The translations under genes and the position numbers were made by a program. Below are positions 14,252 through 21,057 of a stretch of 30,274 bases of DNA, one piece after another (position 1 is the first letter of the stretch; each line of letters opens with the position of its first letter). The DNA lies in the IMG/VR virus record IMGVR_UViG_3300025300_000061, positions 1 to 30,274 of that record; one strand, 5' to 3'. This DNA is from a virus. A model generated the notes under the pieces. It had not been told where the DNA came from. It ran no database searches and was given only the letters and a program-made list of their open reading frames with translations.

Positions 14252-14358
14252 GGGGGCTAACAACCCCCGATTGGTTTATATAAGCCTAATTGGGTTTATA
14301 TAAACCAATTATGGTTTACAGAATAGGTCTTACTATAGACCTATGGGTGGCACACCCA
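14252..14358 (+). promoter_or_regulatory. Hairpin leader 3
   Basis: GGGGG/CCCCC (14252-14268) is followed one base later by an 18-bp stem of 14270-14287 with 14292-14309. Next come ATAGGTCT/AGACCTAT with loop TACTAT (14323-14344) and TGGGTG/CACCCA with loop GCA (14344-14358). The order and much of the sequence match leader 1, with changes that keep base pairing. It ends 28 bases before the next ATG. Confidence 0.75.
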
Positions 14359-14386
14359 CTGTGCTAATGAGTGAAAGGAAATAGCT

Positions 14387-14812
14387 ATGACTATTTACAC
14401 ACCTCATTTTGATGAAACGCCAGTAGTATATAAGCCTATAATCAGGAACATTCGGGCTTTCTGGTGCAAATGGGTCAAATCTGTACCCGGATTTAACTAT
14501 GAAGAAGGGTGGGCAGAAGGGGAGAGTATCCTAGCTCCTGATCGTGCCTTGTATAGTAATTGTGATATCTTAGAGTTAGAAAGATATCGCAGAGGAGAGG
14601 GCTATGAAATAGATCACAAGGGCTATTATGATGGTCATGAGATTATGTTCATAGTTACTTTTCAAATTGGTAGTAGAATGGAGAAAAGGTTCTATAAGCC
14701 TGAACATTTCTTTCAAATACTACATGATGCAAACTTTGAATCTTACGATGAGGAGTTTACATCAAGGGCATTCCCGCCGCAACCTGAGTATAAAGTGGAG
14801 GAATCGAAATGA
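14387..14812 (+). CDS. Hypothetical protein (141 aa)
   Basis: GAAAGGAA lies upstream of the ATG, after hairpin leader 3. The soluble protein is rich in aromatic and acidic residues, with segments such as RAFWCKWVKSVPGFNYEEGW and a central beta-like EIMFIVTFQIGSR. No membrane segment or metal site is visible. It heads a run of four tightly overlapping genes. I do not recognise it. Confidence 0.72.
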   Translation: MTIYTPHFDETPVVYKPIIRNIRAFWCKWVKSVPGFNYEEGWAEGESILAPDRALYSNCDILELERYRRGEGYEIDHKGYYDGHEIMFIVTFQIGSRMEKRFYKPEHFFQILHDANFESYDEEFTSRAFPPQPEYKVEESK

Positions 14813-15201
14813 AGCTCGATGACTTTGACGATTGGGGCGACAGAGTAAACTACCTTGGTAGTAGTCGTCGTCGCATTACTCTAACTATCGATGTAAATAT
14901 GGAATCCTTTACGGGATGGGGAACTGATGTTGACGATCATGTTCAATCCTATGTTCGTATGATCCAAGAGAAGGGAGATTGGTTGAAGCCATTAGTGATA
15001 TCAGCACAATCTTCCATGTCTCCTGTTCAATATGAATATGTGGAAGGAACGGGTCATGGTCTGGTTCCTATAGATGAAACTGAATGGTGGAAATCTATGA
15101 ATGACGAAGAAGAAAAGTTCGTTAAGACGAACATATTTACAGTAAAAGAACATCAACTGTCTGAACCATCGTGGAAAGAGGAGAAAAATAATGACCTATG
15201 A
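14809..15201 (+). CDS. Hypothetical acidic protein (130 aa)
   Basis: ATGA overlap with the previous stop and AGTGGAGG upstream support the start. The N-terminus is strongly acidic (LDDFDDWGDRVNYLG), followed by beta-like RRITLTIDVNMESFTGWG. The acidic surface would suit a DNA mimic or protein inhibitor, but this is speculation from composition alone. Family not recognised. Confidence 0.7.
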   Translation: MKLDDFDDWGDRVNYLGSSRRRITLTIDVNMESFTGWGTDVDDHVQSYVRMIQEKGDWLKPLVISAQSSMSPVQYEYVEGTGHGLVPIDETEWWKSMNDEEEKFVKTNIFTVKEHQLSEPSWKEEKNNDL

Positions 15202-15379
15202 ATGTCCAGAAATGGGTTGTGATTGTCATGTGGAAGGGCCAAGAGTGCTTAAATCAGCAGCCGGATTTTATATCGGGTACTTCTGTAATGAGTGTGGCCC
15301 TTGCACCAGAGATTCTTCCTACTTTTCCAATGAGGAAGAAGCTAGTCGTGTTCTTCATCTAAATAGGGAGTATCTATAA
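15191..15379 (+). CDS. Cysteine-rich zinc-ribbon-like protein (62 aa)
   Basis: Six cysteines fall in two clusters: YECPEMGCDCH at residues 3-12 and YFCNECGPCT near residues 30-38. This spacing fits a small zinc-binding fold. AAAGAGGAG precedes the ATG, and the gene overlaps both neighbours. Small zinc proteins in early phage regions often modify host enzymes, but the target here is unknown. Confidence 0.7.
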   Translation: MTYECPEMGCDCHVEGPRVLKSAAGFYIGYFCNECGPCTRDSSYFSNEEEASRVLHLNREYL

Positions 15380-15618
15380 TGGCTTATGTTGTTGAGTTTA
15401 CCCAACGTGAGTATGATAACAAGTGGATTCGTTGGGAGTTAATGGATTCCAAGAAGAAAAATGGTATTGGTGATACTTCTACTTGGAATCGATTCAAGTG
15501 GGTAATTACAGGTGTTTGGCACCATGAGCCAAAAGATCTGATGAAAAGATTATCCACTAAGCTGCACTCAATACAGGAGAATAAGGATGGTCGTCGCACT
15601 CTCACTTATCATCTGTAG
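15379..15618 (+). CDS. Hypothetical protein (79 aa)
   Basis: The ATG shares one base with the preceding stop (TAATG) and has AGGGAG upstream. The product starts with strand-like YVVEFTQREYDNKWIRWELMD and ends with a helical segment and RRTLTYHL. Its 3' end contains the start of a tiny membrane ORF in another frame. No family recognised. Confidence 0.65.
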   Translation: MAYVVEFTQREYDNKWIRWELMDSKKKNGIGDTSTWNRFKWVITGVWHHEPKDLMKRLSTKLHSIQENKDGRRTLTYHL

Positions 15619-15685
15619 CGTAGTATGTTTGCCGTTTATCATAGCGGTAGGTATGTTTATCCATCATCAACTAACAGAAAGGTAA
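15587..15685 (+). CDS. Tiny membrane protein (32 aa)
   Basis: The ATG lies inside the end of the preceding gene in a different frame, with CAGGAGA eight bases upstream. It fills the gap to the next gene exactly, stopping five bases before its ATG. The product is one long hydrophobic segment (LSLIICSVVCLPFIIAVGMF) with a polar IHHQLTER tail, a typical single-pass peptide. It explains the space better than an upstream extension of the next gene. Confidence 0.5.
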   Translation: MVVALSLIICSVVCLPFIIAVGMFIHHQLTER

Positions 15686-15690
15686 TAAAT

Positions 15691-15879
15691 ATGAAACTAT
15701 TTGGATATAAATTTCACGGTCGTATTCGTAAACCTAATGCACATCAAGTGCGAAAGGGAGTAAGGGATAATAACCCTAGCTTCTTCTACAAAGGAACCAC
15801 CATTAATGCGGAGGGAGTAGTAGGTAAACGGTACGATATAGGAAGATTATATCTTCACGTTGCCAATTACGACAGGTAA
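15691..15879 (+). CDS. Small basic hypothetical protein (62 aa)
   Basis: The ATG at 15691 follows AGAAAGG and is preferred over an in-frame ATG at 15625, which has no ribosome site and would overlap the tiny membrane ORF. The protein is basic with FHGRIRKPNAHQVRKGVRD near the start and a strand-rich end. Family unknown. A strong terminator follows its stop. Confidence 0.62.
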   Translation: MKLFGYKFHGRIRKPNAHQVRKGVRDNNPSFFYKGTTINAEGVVGKRYDIGRLYLHVANYDR

Positions 15880-15888
15880 TGTTATAAT
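15860..15888 (+). promoter_or_regulatory. Sigma70-type promoter ahead of the terminator
   Basis: TTGCCA (15860-15865) and a perfect TATAAT (15883-15888) are spaced by exactly 17 bases. Transcription would begin near 15895, immediately before the hairpin at 15898. The promoter overlaps the end of the preceding gene. It could drive the ParB-like gene with built-in attenuation. Confidence 0.65.
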
Positions 15889-15897
15889 ATAACCTAT

Positions 15898-15935
15898 GGG
15901 ATGGGTGGTATAATCACCATCCATCCCTTTTTATT
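15898..15935 (+). terminator. Intrinsic terminator
   Basis: GGGATGGGTGGT (15898-15909) pairs over 12 bp, with one G-U, with 15916-15927 around a six-base loop. TTTTTATT follows directly. This is the best rho-independent terminator in the window and closes the early small-gene region. Confidence 0.85.
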
Positions 15936-15946
15936 GGAGAAAAATT

Positions 15947-16708
15947 ATGAATACTTACAATGACATACTAAAGGTAACTCCCGCTGATAAAGAGTATTCA
16001 GAACTGGAGTTCTTTAATGGTAATCGAATTATAAATTCTAAGAATCTAGCTACTTTAATTAGAGCTATACACGAATGTAATTTACTACCATTATGCCCAT
16101 TGTTAGTAGTATATCTAGGGGGAAAGTATATAATTGTAGATGGTCAGCATAGATATATGGCAGCTAAAGAATTAAATCTATCATTTTATATGGTAGTTTT
16201 GAAGGAACCCTTTGATCTTTGTATGATAGGTAGATTAAATACCAATCATAAAAACTGGGGGCTTGGTGATTATGCTAGGCATTGGGCTGCTCAACTGGAT
16301 ACATCTGACATATATCAGGAGTATCTTGAGTATTATAATAATAATAATATAACACATGGGATATTAATTGCTATATATAATCGAACACATATCAAACTAC
16401 GAGAAGATGGGGGGAATAAAGTATTCAAAGATGGTAAGTTATTGTGTAATAAAGCTATTCGATTATATATTACAGAACGATTGTATCAATTAAGACAACT
16501 AGAAGGAGCAGCTTTAAATCCTGTACTCACACGATCAACGCTACGAAAGCAGCAGTTTCAAACTGCTATCTTGTTTGCTTTATCTAATGAACACTTCAAC
16601 TATAAAAGATTTCTAAAGAACCTATATAAAAGGAGACATAATTTTAATTTAATTGCAAAACATGTTGACATGGTACATGAAATATATAGAATAGAAAATA
16701 TAAAATAG
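15947..16708 (+). CDS. ParB-like nuclease/CTPase-domain protein
   Basis: The first 100 residues show the ParB/sulfiredoxin-like layout: RIINSKNLATLIRAIHEC, then PLLVVYLGGKYIIVDGQHRYMAAKEL, where the DGQHRYMAAKEL box is the family signature. The remaining 150 residues are helical and basic and may bind DNA, but no clear helix-turn-helix is seen. Phage proteins with this domain act as DNA-binding regulators or nucleases. There is no ParA nearby, so plasmid-type partition is unlikely. TTGGAG precedes the ATG; a terminator and promoter lie just upstream. Confidence 0.75.
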   Translation: MNTYNDILKVTPADKEYSELEFFNGNRIINSKNLATLIRAIHECNLLPLCPLLVVYLGGKYIIVDGQHRYMAAKELNLSFYMVVLKEPFDLCMIGRLNTNHKNWGLGDYARHWAAQLDTSDIYQEYLEYYNNNNITHGILIAIYNRTHIKLREDGGNKVFKDGKLLCNKAIRLYITERLYQLRQLEGAALNPVLTRSTLRKQQFQTAILFALSNEHFNYKRFLKNLYKRRHNFNLIAKHVDMVHEIYRIENIK

Positions 16709-16716
16709 AGGAACCT

Positions 16717-16923
16717 ATGAAAAAACATAGATACATTAAGGTAAAAGATCCTAGTTGTAAAAATGTTAATGATATGTATGCTAATTACTCTGGGTTGTGG
16801 AACTTTTTAAAGTTAAATAAAGTACAACGAAGGGGTGATAGGGGATACATGTTGTGGACAAATGAGCATGTATATAGATTGGAGGTAAGTAATGTCCCAA
16901 CCACCAGCAGAGAGGAAGTATAA
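16717..16923 (+). CDS. Small basic hypothetical protein (68 aa)
   Basis: AGAGGAAC precedes the ATG, nine bases after the ParB-like stop. The protein is basic, with KKHRYIKVKDPS at the start and VQRRGDRGYMLWTNEHVYRLEV in the second half, a likely beta-hairpin. It overlaps the next gene by 32 bases. Family unknown. Confidence 0.6.
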   Translation: MKKHRYIKVKDPSCKNVNDMYANYSGLWNFLKLNKVQRRGDRGYMLWTNEHVYRLEVSNVPTTSREEV

Positions 16924-17098
16924 GTACAAAGATCATAGGGATATTGGCCCTGATATGGTTGATTATCTGCTTTCAGCCGCCGATGTCTCCAATATCTATG
17001 CCTTGGATATTGAGGAGATTAATGATTTTTTAAATGGGCAAGAACAATATCACGATGAACAATATGTACAATATCAACAATCAAATAGGAGTATGTAA
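16892..17098 (+). CDS. Small acidic hypothetical protein (68 aa)
   Basis: GGAGG lies upstream inside the preceding gene. The product is polar and acidic with a Tyr/Gln/Asn-rich C-terminus (EQYHDEQYVQYQQSNRSM). Its stop falls one base before the DUF932-type start. No motif is recognised. Confidence 0.6.
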   Translation: MSQPPAERKYKYKDHRDIGPDMVDYLLSAADVSNIYALDIEEINDFLNGQEQYHDEQYVQYQQSNRSM

Positions 17099-17099
17099 C

Positions 17100-18026
17100 A
17101 TGGGTGTAATGTTTAACCATGACAAGATTGATTTTAATGTAGAGAAGTTTGATCTTTATCATTGGGTATTAAAGGAGAACATCTGGAATACTGATTGTAA
17201 AGTACCAAGTGATATTGGTGTAGGTCTTAGACGTACTGATACTAAGGAACCTCTCTCTATAGTTGCTGAGGCATACGAACCAGTACAGTATAAACCTATA
17301 GTAAATAATGTTGAGCAGTCTATATATAAATCAGGTATGGATAGAACTGATGCTGTATTTGAAACTAATGTCTTTGATAATGGAGCAAGGCTTGAGTTAC
17401 GTGCTAAATTCCCTGCCCATCAGATGCAGATAGCCCAAGGAGACACAGTTATACCTGAGTTTGTCTTTCGTACTTCTCACAATAGAACATGGGCTAACAA
17501 CGGTATGATGGGACTATGGAGAGGCTTCTGCTGGAATACATTAGTATCGGGAGACAAGCTGGCCTATGTCTATGGTAGGCACACCAAGAACTTTAACGTG
17601 CAAGGCTTTGCCTCAAAGATAGAGAAGGCTGCTGAGTATATAGCTAGTGGTGGACTAAAGCAGATGAAGACTTGGTATAATACAGATGTAAGCCGTGATA
17701 ACATAATTCATCTGTTTACTCATACCTTGGCTAAGAAAACTAATAATGTTAGTCGTGAGGTGGAACCTAATAAGGTTATGCTCTCTAATCTAATGAAGAT
17801 CTTTGATGAAGAGAACCGTCACCTACATGGTCGAGCTAACTATGAGAAGTATGCTACTCGTAATCGGGGTACTCTCTGGTCTGCTTATCAGGCTGCTACG
17901 TACTGGTCTAGTCATGACAAGGATGGTGGTAAACAATCCCGTCCATCACATACTGTCATAGGTGGACGAGAAGACAAGGTAAGAAAGATGTTACACTCAC
18001 CACAATGGATGCAACTAGCTGCTTAA
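17100..18026 (+). CDS. DUF932 phage/plasmid-like protein
   Basis: The 308-aa product matches the DUF932 pattern: EPLSIVAEAYEPVQYKPIVN, FDNGARLELRAKFP, VIPEFVFRTSHNRTWANNGMMGLWRGFCWNTLV, HTKNF and a C-terminal helical part with TLWSAYQAATYWSSH. Family members occur widely in phages and plasmids; the biochemical role is unknown. The ATG at 17100 follows AGGAG; a more distant in-frame ATG at 17034 would add 22 Asn-rich residues inside the previous gene and is rejected. A clear terminator follows. Confidence 0.8.
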   Translation: MGVMFNHDKIDFNVEKFDLYHWVLKENIWNTDCKVPSDIGVGLRRTDTKEPLSIVAEAYEPVQYKPIVNNVEQSIYKSGMDRTDAVFETNVFDNGARLELRAKFPAHQMQIAQGDTVIPEFVFRTSHNRTWANNGMMGLWRGFCWNTLVSGDKLAYVYGRHTKNFNVQGFASKIEKAAEYIASGGLKQMKTWYNTDVSRDNIIHLFTHTLAKKTNNVSREVEPNKVMLSNLMKIFDEENRHLHGRANYEKYATRNRGTLWSAYQAATYWSSHDKDGGKQSRPSHTVIGGREDKVRKMLHSPQWMQLAA

Positions 18027-18037
18027 CTAACTGTAAC

Positions 18038-18068
18038 TAGGGAGAGATTAAGTTCTTTCCCTATTTTT
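18038..18068 (+). terminator. Intrinsic terminator after DUF932 gene
   Basis: TAGGGAGAGA (18038-18047) pairs with TCTTTCCCTA (18054-18063) with one G-U around loop TTAAGT, followed by five T. It lies 12 bases past the DUF932 stop. The next gene starts 14 bases later, so reading on needs leakage or an unseen promoter. Confidence 0.8.
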
Positions 18069-18081
18069 AAAGGATAGGATT

Positions 18082-18276
18082 ATGAAAGAACCAGATGTAT
18101 ATCAACAGAATTTAGAGAGAATAACACAAATCGAAGAAGCTGTTGATAAGATGGTAAATGAGTGGGATTTAGAAACACTTATACACTTTGCTTGTGTAGA
18201 TAGAGTAGATTACTTTTGTCAGAATGCTGATAAAGAAGAGGTACAAGAACTATTACGTACATGGGGAAAGGAATAG
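18082..18276 (+). CDS. Small acidic helical protein (64 aa)
   Basis: AAAGGATAGG precedes the ATG. The product is helical and acidic (ERITQIEEAVDKMVNEWDLETLIHFACVD), with DKEEVQELLRTWGKE at the end. It resembles the small helical proteins common between phage genes. Its function is unknown. Confidence 0.65.
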   Translation: MKEPDVYQQNLERITQIEEAVDKMVNEWDLETLIHFACVDRVDYFCQNADKEEVQELLRTWGKE

Positions 18277-18280
18277 AATT

Positions 18281-18601
18281 ATGGATAATGTAATGAATAT
18301 AACAGAAGAAATGTCAGTACATATAGGACCAAAGACAGGATGTATTCTTCTTTGGGAAGAACTACCACAATATTGTGGGAGATATGGGGGTGTTAATATG
18401 TACACTACGAATGTAAGAGATGGATTTACTATAGAGTTTAGAGGGTATGATGTTAATCCTTTACTTAAAAAGATTAAAGAGATTAAAGATAGAAATCTTC
18501 ACTTCCCATTTAATAACCATATTGACAATTTGGAAGAAGATATAAAAAGAGAAGTAAAATTTAGACTGAATGAAGAAATGGACGCAGGATATGGGATATA
18601 G
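18281..18601 (+). CDS. Hypothetical protein (106 aa)
   Basis: The ATG at 18281 follows GGGGAAAGGAA and clears the preceding stop; an in-frame start at 18224 would overlap that gene without a better ribosome site. The product begins with strands (HIGPKTGCILLWEELPQ) and ends in a charged helix (KKIKEIKDR, EEDIKREVKFRLNEEMD). Family not recognised. Confidence 0.65.
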   Translation: MDNVMNITEEMSVHIGPKTGCILLWEELPQYCGRYGGVNMYTTNVRDGFTIEFRGYDVNPLLKKIKEIKDRNLHFPFNNHIDNLEEDIKREVKFRLNEEMDAGYGI

Positions 18602-18604
18602 ACT

Positions 18605-18748
18605 ATGACTATGGAAAAAATAGAATTAACTGAGGAACAGATTAATTATATTAGACTATATATAGAGGAGGAGATTGACTATAATATAGTTGGTTTATCT
18701 AATACAATACGAGATTCTATAGAAGCATACAATGGTGGAGCTAGATAA
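18605..18748 (+). CDS. Small acidic protein (47 aa)
   Basis: A short open frame fills the gap between two genes. The product is helical and acidic (EEQINYIRLYIEEEIDYN). The ribosome site is weak (AGGATATGGGAT), and a second ATG lies two codons in. Tight packing supports it, size argues for caution. Confidence 0.5.
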   Translation: MTMEKIELTEEQINYIRLYIEEEIDYNIVGLSNTIRDSIEAYNGGAR

Positions 18749-18758
18749 GGAATAGAAC

Positions 18759-19385
18759 ATGCCATCAGCTATACATATATCTAAATTAACAGGTAAGCTA
18801 GAGGATTTTCGTGCCATCTCTGTTAATACCTTGACCAATGAGTTCTGTAATAAGATGCACAAGTCAAAGAGGAAGGATCATATATGTCCCAAGTGCTATA
18901 GTTTTGCATTGCTCACGGGCTTTCGTAAGAATGTAGCACCACCATTGGAACGTAACTCACGATTGTTAAGCAGTCGGTTGCTATCTATTGATGATGAGCT
19001 ACCCTTTATTAACGATGCTTACTTTAGGTTCGATGCTCATGGTGAGTTAATAAATCATACACATCTTTTGAACTATATAAATATAGCACGTAAGAATCAC
19101 GGCTGTAACTTTGCTTTGTGGACTAAGAGAAAAGATTTAATAAATAAATACTTTAAGTTAGGACTTACTAAACCTGATAACTTAATCTTAATATACTCTA
19201 ACCCTCTTGTTAGTAGTATCATGGACACACCACCTAAATATTTTGACAGGACATTTAATAATGTACTGGAACATGAAGAGGTGGAACGTCAGAATTGTAC
19301 TGGACAACAGTGCAAGGATTGTTTATTGTGTTACACTCCTAACAATAGAGTTACCACGATAGTCGAGAAAGTTAAGAGGTACTAA
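18759..19385 (+). CDS. GP88-like cysteine-containing phage protein
   Basis: The 208-aa product has HICPKCYSF near residue 42. LLNYINIARKNHGCNFALWTKR lies in the middle, and a C-terminal cluster, CTGQQCKDCLLCYT, supplies four further cysteines. This resembles the phage GP88-type family as I recall it, whose members have paired Cys clusters suggestive of a metal or Fe-S centre. Activity is unknown. AAGGAA precedes the ATG. An Fe-S reading would connect it with the HesB-type carrier downstream, but that is inference. Confidence 0.55.
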   Translation: MPSAIHISKLTGKLEDFRAISVNTLTNEFCNKMHKSKRKDHICPKCYSFALLTGFRKNVAPPLERNSRLLSSRLLSIDDELPFINDAYFRFDAHGELINHTHLLNYINIARKNHGCNFALWTKRKDLINKYFKLGLTKPDNLILIYSNPLVSSIMDTPPKYFDRTFNNVLEHEEVERQNCTGQQCKDCLLCYTPNNRVTTIVEKVKRY

Positions 19386-19522
19386 TGAAGAAAGTTGTTG
19401 GTAAACGTAAGAATAATCCGGTAGCAAAGCAACTTGCTAATCCTAAATGGAGAAAGAGAATTGTTATGAGCAAAGTTATGTATAACAGAAAGAAAATAAA
19501 TGTGGATCATAACGAAATATGA
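19385..19522 (+). CDS. Short basic phage protein (45 aa)
   Basis: The ATG shares one base with the GP88-like stop, with AAGAGG upstream. The 45-aa product is strongly basic (KVVGKRKNNPVAKQLANPKW, then KRIVMSKVMYNRKK). Short proteins of the pattern NPVAK-L-x-P-x-W/Y-R followed by YxRK are, from memory, frequent in phage genomes. A nucleic-acid or regulatory role is guessed from charge only. Confidence 0.65.
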   Translation: MKKVVGKRKNNPVAKQLANPKWRKRIVMSKVMYNRKKINVDHNEI

Positions 19523-19688
19523 AGAGGAGGATTTGTTTGATGTCTTGACAGATGAGGACGGTAACACTATTAAGTTTAGCAATGAGGTGTCTGCTTGGAG
19601 ATATTTAGAATTACTATGTAGTGATTACGATATATCTTCTGAAGATTTTGTTGAAAACGAAGCAATAGAAATATGCAGGATACATTAA
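19500..19688 (+). CDS. Small acidic hypothetical protein (62 aa)
   Basis: The frame overlaps the end of the previous gene by 23 bases. The product has a beta-hairpin start (IITKYEEEDLFDVLTDEDGN) and a helix with SNEVSAWRYLELL. The ribosome site is weak (AAAGAAAATAA). Family unknown. Confidence 0.6.
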   Translation: MWIITKYEEEDLFDVLTDEDGNTIKFSNEVSAWRYLELLCSDYDISSEDFVENEAIEICRIH

Positions 19689-20156
19689 ATGTATAAATAT
19701 ATATTATTAATTTTATTAACTATGTTATTCATAGCTTCAGCAAGTTACGCTGAAGATAACGAAGAGTATCATTGTTTAGTTGAAGCTATTTACTTTGAAG
19801 CTAGATCTGAATCTAAGATAGGGCAATTAGCGGTTGCCAATGTTATCTTAGAAAGAGTAAGACATGAGGATCATCCCGATACTATATGTAAAGTAGTACA
19901 TGAATGGAAATATTATCCTCAATTACATAGATGTTCTTTCTCTTACTACTGTGATGGTAAGAAAGAGATTATGTATGAAAAAGAATCTCTTTCTAACGTC
20001 ATGCATATAGCTACTCTTGCTTTAAAGGGAGCTGTAGTGGAAGATGTATGGGGATCTACTCATTATCATAGTAGACATGTTGAACCATACTGGACAACCG
20101 ATATGTTTTATATTGGTTTAATAGGTGAGCACCTATTTTATGATAGCACACATTAG
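19689..20156 (+). CDS. Secreted cell-wall hydrolase (SleB-like endolysin)
   Basis: The N-terminus is a Sec-type signal: YK, then a hydrophobic core LLILLTMLFIASAS and a likely cut after SYA (residues 19-21). The mature part has the SleB/CwlJ hydrolase pattern: CLVEAIYFEARSES with the catalytic-type Glu, GQLAVANVILERV, DTICKVVHE and STHYHSRHVEPYW near the end. It would cut peptidoglycan in the periplasm. A signal-borne endolysin does not need a holin to cross the inner membrane. No spanin was recognised next to it. Confidence 0.85.
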   Translation: MYKYILLILLTMLFIASASYAEDNEEYHCLVEAIYFEARSESKIGQLAVANVILERVRHEDHPDTICKVVHEWKYYPQLHRCSFSYYCDGKKEIMYEKESLSNVMHIATLALKGAVVEDVWGSTHYHSRHVEPYWTTDMFYIGLIGEHLFYDSTH

Positions 20157-20157
20157 A

Positions 20158-20553
20158 ATGATAAGATATATTCATCAAGGACCAGCCAATGGTATTGGTT
20201 GGCAGGTGTATGTTAATGATTTACTAGGTAACCCATTGATATTGCGAGAGTTTATTAATGAGAGTGAAGCTATTACATATTGGAAAAAATTTAATAACGC
20301 AACAGGTAACGGTATGAATATAGAAAAAGAATTAAGACGTAACGTCAAAGAATTACAAGGACAATTACAACGTGCTTATGAAAGGATTAAATTATTACAG
20401 AACGAAATTCATAATCAAAACAAACGGGAGTATTATAATGATCATTTCTCTAAACAAAATATGTCTGGGTGGGCTATGATGGAAGATCCTCCTGAATATT
20501 TAGAGAAGGGAAAGGATGAACTTCCATATCCTACAGATAAAGATAACGAATGA
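20158..20553 (+). CDS. Hypothetical protein with coiled coil (131 aa)
   Basis: The first 45 residues look like a small beta domain (GIGWQVYVNDLLGNPLILREF). Residues from about 55 form a coiled coil (EKELRRNVKELQGQLQRAYE), and the C-terminus is acidic and Pro-rich. The start is uncertain: ATG at 20158 comes just past the endolysin stop, but no choice (GTG 20125, ATG 20140 or 20158) has a strong ribosome site. It lacks a membrane segment, so it is not an obvious spanin. Confidence 0.62.
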   Translation: MIRYIHQGPANGIGWQVYVNDLLGNPLILREFINESEAITYWKKFNNATGNGMNIEKELRRNVKELQGQLQRAYERIKLLQNEIHNQNKREYYNDHFSKQNMSGWAMMEDPPEYLEKGKDELPYPTDKDNE

Positions 20554-20864
20554 TCAAAGAAGATGCACTCCATTTAAGTCGCTCTAATTTTTTAGAAAAG
20601 TATGGAGATTATAATGAATGGCTTTATGATAAGGTACACGGCGAATTAATTCGACAGGTACTTAAAGAAAGTCTTGAAGCTATAAGAAGAGATAAAGAAA
20701 AGGAATATCTTATGAGTAAGGTAAAGGATTGGTTGATTGAAATGGAAGAAGATGCCGCTTACTTAACACTCCCTGAGTGGGTAGCAAAACACGGGAGCAG
20801 TCACCAAGATATATGGCATAGAATACAAGGTGATACAGAAGATCAATTTGAGATGGAGTTGTGA
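20550..20864 (+). CDS. Hypothetical helical protein (104 aa)
   Basis: ATGA overlap with the previous gene. The product is helical and charged, with RSNFLEKYGDYNEWLYDKVHGE and a second similar half ending LPEWVAKHGSSHQDIWHRIQGD. Both halves carry the pattern W/F-x-x-K-x-G-x2-x-x-W, which suggests an internal duplication. No known family. Confidence 0.65.
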   Translation: MIKEDALHLSRSNFLEKYGDYNEWLYDKVHGELIRQVLKESLEAIRRDKEKEYLMSKVKDWLIEMEEDAAYLTLPEWVAKHGSSHQDIWHRIQGDTEDQFEMEL

Positions 20865-20865
20865 T

Positions 20866-21057
20866 ATGACTACAAGTTTTATACAAAAGGAAAGACAAAG
20901 AATCTTTAGGGATTTAACAAGACAGTACCAACAAGAAGGCTATGCAACTAGAGAAGCAAAGCGAATAGCTAAAAGGGAAACCGATGATATCATGGCAGAT
21001 AAAGAAACTTTTGTTGAGAATTTTGTACAAGATACGTGGGGTGAAATCGATGAGTGA
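20866..21057 (+). CDS. Small basic/helical protein (63 aa)
   Basis: The ATG at 20866 follows ATGGAG and begins one base after the previous stop; the in-frame start at 20830 would run inside the upstream gene. The product is one long charged helix with EGYATREAKRIAKRETDD, then an acidic end. It overlaps the next gene by eight bases. Confidence 0.62.
   Translation: MTTSFIQKERQRIFRDLTRQYQQEGYATREAKRIAKRETDDIMADKETFVENFVQDTWGEIDE

Noticed and set aside
15625-15690. Upstream in-frame extension of the gene at 15691
   Set aside because: No ribosome site at 15625, and the interval is better explained by the tiny membrane ORF at 15587-15685 in another frame.
16665-16692. TTGACA-16-TAGAAT promoter before the gene at 16717
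   Set aside because: It lies wholly inside the ParB-like coding sequence with non-optimal spacing and a partial -10 box, and could be chance in AT-rich DNA.
15947-16708. Plasmid-prophage partition system around the ParB-like gene
   Set aside because: There is no ParA and no obvious centromere-like repeat set beside it; phages often carry lone ParB-domain proteins with other roles.
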